Assembly: GCA_020342025.1 (NCBI GenBank)
Contig: CP070840.1
Coordinates: 237,380 to 249,681 of the forward strand
Source of the DNA: Deltaproteobacteria bacterium
Lineage (GTDB): Bacteria > Desulfobacterota > DSM-4660 > Desulfatiglandales > HGW-15
DNA: 12,302 nt
Reading direction: 5' to 3'
The number at the start of each line of letters is the position of its first letter. Positions within the stretch are counted from its first letter, which is position 1. Under the pieces are notes generated by a model. That model was not told the DNA's origin. It did no database searches and worked only from the letters and a program-made list of their open reading frames with translations. The position numbers were made by a program, and so were the translations under genes. Positions 11,458 through 12,302 of the stretch are shown piece after piece.

Positions 11458-12302
11458 ATGACTGCAGTTCAAAAACTCAAAAAGACGCGTAACATAGGCA
11501 TCATTGCGCATATTGATGCTGGGAAGACCACCATCACGGAGAGGATATTGTACTACACGGGTCGGGTTCACAGGATGGGCGAGGTTCATGATGGGGAGGC
11601 CACCATGGACTGGATGCTGGAGGAAAAAGAAAGGGGGATAACCATCACCTCAGCGGTAACCTCGTGCAACTGGGCAGGGCATATCGTAAACATCATAGAT
11701 ACCCCGGGTCATGTGGATTTTACCATCGAGGTGGAGCGTTCCCTGAGAGTCCTGGATGGCGCTATCGGTGTCTTCTCTGCTGTGGAAGGCGTAGAACCCC
11801 AATCAGAAACGGTCTGGCATCAGGCGGACCGATATAAAGTGCCTAAGATCGCTTTTATAAACAAGATGGATCGAATAGGGGCCGACTTCTTCCGGGCCAT
11901 CAAGATGATCGAAGAGCGCCTGGGAGCGTCCCCCTTGGTCCTTCAGTTGCCTTGGGGGGCCGAAGAGAACTATGTTGGCGTGATTGACCTCCTCAAGATG
12001 AAAGGCATTGTGTGGGAAGAAGAGACGCTCGGCGCCGAATTGGAAGAAGTCCCCATCCCCCCAGACCTTATGGAAGAAGCCTCCAAGTACCGGGAACAAC
12101 TCCTGGAAACTTTAGCAGACAAAGACGATCTAATCATGGACAAGTACCTGGCTGAAGAGGAGATCGATGAAAAGGAACTCAGGCGCGCCATCCGGACAAC
12201 CACTGTAAAGCTGGAATTAGTCCCTATTTTCTGCGGTGCCGCATTGCGTAACAAGGGAATACAGCCTCTACTGGATGCCATTGTAGACTATCTTCCTTCC
12301 CC
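11458..12302 (+). CDS. fusA: elongation factor G, N-terminal part (runs off the window)
   Basis: The first 281 codons of a translational GTPase that drives ribosome translocation. All G-domain motifs are intact: AHIDAGKT (17-24, P-loop), RGITIT (59-64, switch I), DTPGH (81-85) and NKMD (135-138). The stretch [11 protein letters not shown] (43-53), [16 protein letters not shown] (91-106) and [14 protein letters not shown] (111-124) identify EF-G rather than LepA, TypA or PrfC. The ATG at 11458 has only a weak ribosome site (AAAG). Its neighbour is a repair glycosylase, not rpsL, rpsG or tuf, so this may be a second EF-G copy outside the str operon; what lies to the right is not visible. Confidence 0.95.
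   Translation, partial: MTAVQKLKKTRNIGIIAHIDAGKTTITERILYYTGRVHRMGEVHDGEATMDWMLEEKERGITITSAVTSCNWAGHIVNIIDTPGHVDFTIEVERSLRVLDGAIGVFSAVEGVEPQSETVWHQADRYKVPKIAFINKMDRIGADFFRAIKMIEERLGASPLVLQLPWGAEENYVGVIDLLKMKGIVWEEETLGAELEEVPIPPDLMEEASKYREQLLETLADKDDLIMDKYLAEEEIDEKELRRAIRTTTVKLELVPIFCGAALRNKGIQPLLDAIVDYLPS

Overview
The window looks like a chromosomal segment of an anaerobic bacterium, most likely Desulfobacterota (a sulfate-reducing or syntrophic 'delta-proteobacterial' type). The grounds are acyl-CoA chemistry run by a ferredoxin-fused electron-transfer flavoprotein, a split B12-dependent acyl-CoA mutase, a MenA-type prenyltransferase, and intergenic DNA made of short degenerate tandem repeats. 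The assignment is inferred from gene content only.

Minus strand, 6888 down to 1: a single apparent operon behind a sigma70-like promoter (TTGACA-N18-TATACG) that contains a perfect GTATAC-T-GTATAC palindrome. Gene order in transcription is class III (CaiB/Frc-like) CoA-transferase, etfB, a remnant of a four-helix-bundle gene, etfA with an N-terminal 2x[4Fe-4S] domain, acyl-CoA dehydrogenase, FCD-type GntR regulator, B12-binding small mutase subunit, and catalytic large mutase subunit (runs off the left edge). I infer a pathway in which a carboxylic acid is activated by CoA transfer, oxidised or reduced at C2-C3 with electrons passing through the ETF (possibly by electron bifurcation, as in CarCDE or Cai/Fix systems), and its carbon skeleton rearranged by the mutase. 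The substrate is unknown. The GntR protein probably represses the operon from the palindrome. The dehydrogenase lacks a glutamate at both usual catalytic-base positions, which makes its reaction uncertain.

Minus strand, 8917 to 6885: a MenA-like UbiA prenyltransferase and the endolytic murein transglycosylase MltG, with a promoter upstream of the prenyltransferase and a 10-bp inverted repeat in its leader.

Plus strand, 9164-10387: an MFS transporter of unknown substrate. It converges on a minus-strand endonuclease III-like glycosylase gene (10543-11214) that lacks the lyase lysine and the fourth Fe-S cysteine. Between them lies a 146-bp nested inverted-repeat element. At the right edge, on the plus strand, is the first third of an elongation factor G gene.

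The most unusual feature is structural. Five spacers contain degenerate tandem repeats of 7, 7, 8, 8 and 10 bp, each with an unrelated unit sequence. In the operon they fill most of the long gaps, while tight junctions have none. Two neighbouring genes end inside such DNA. Combined with the odd gene set of the operon, these are the parts worth a second look. No tRNA, rRNA, CRISPR array or insertion sequence is visible.
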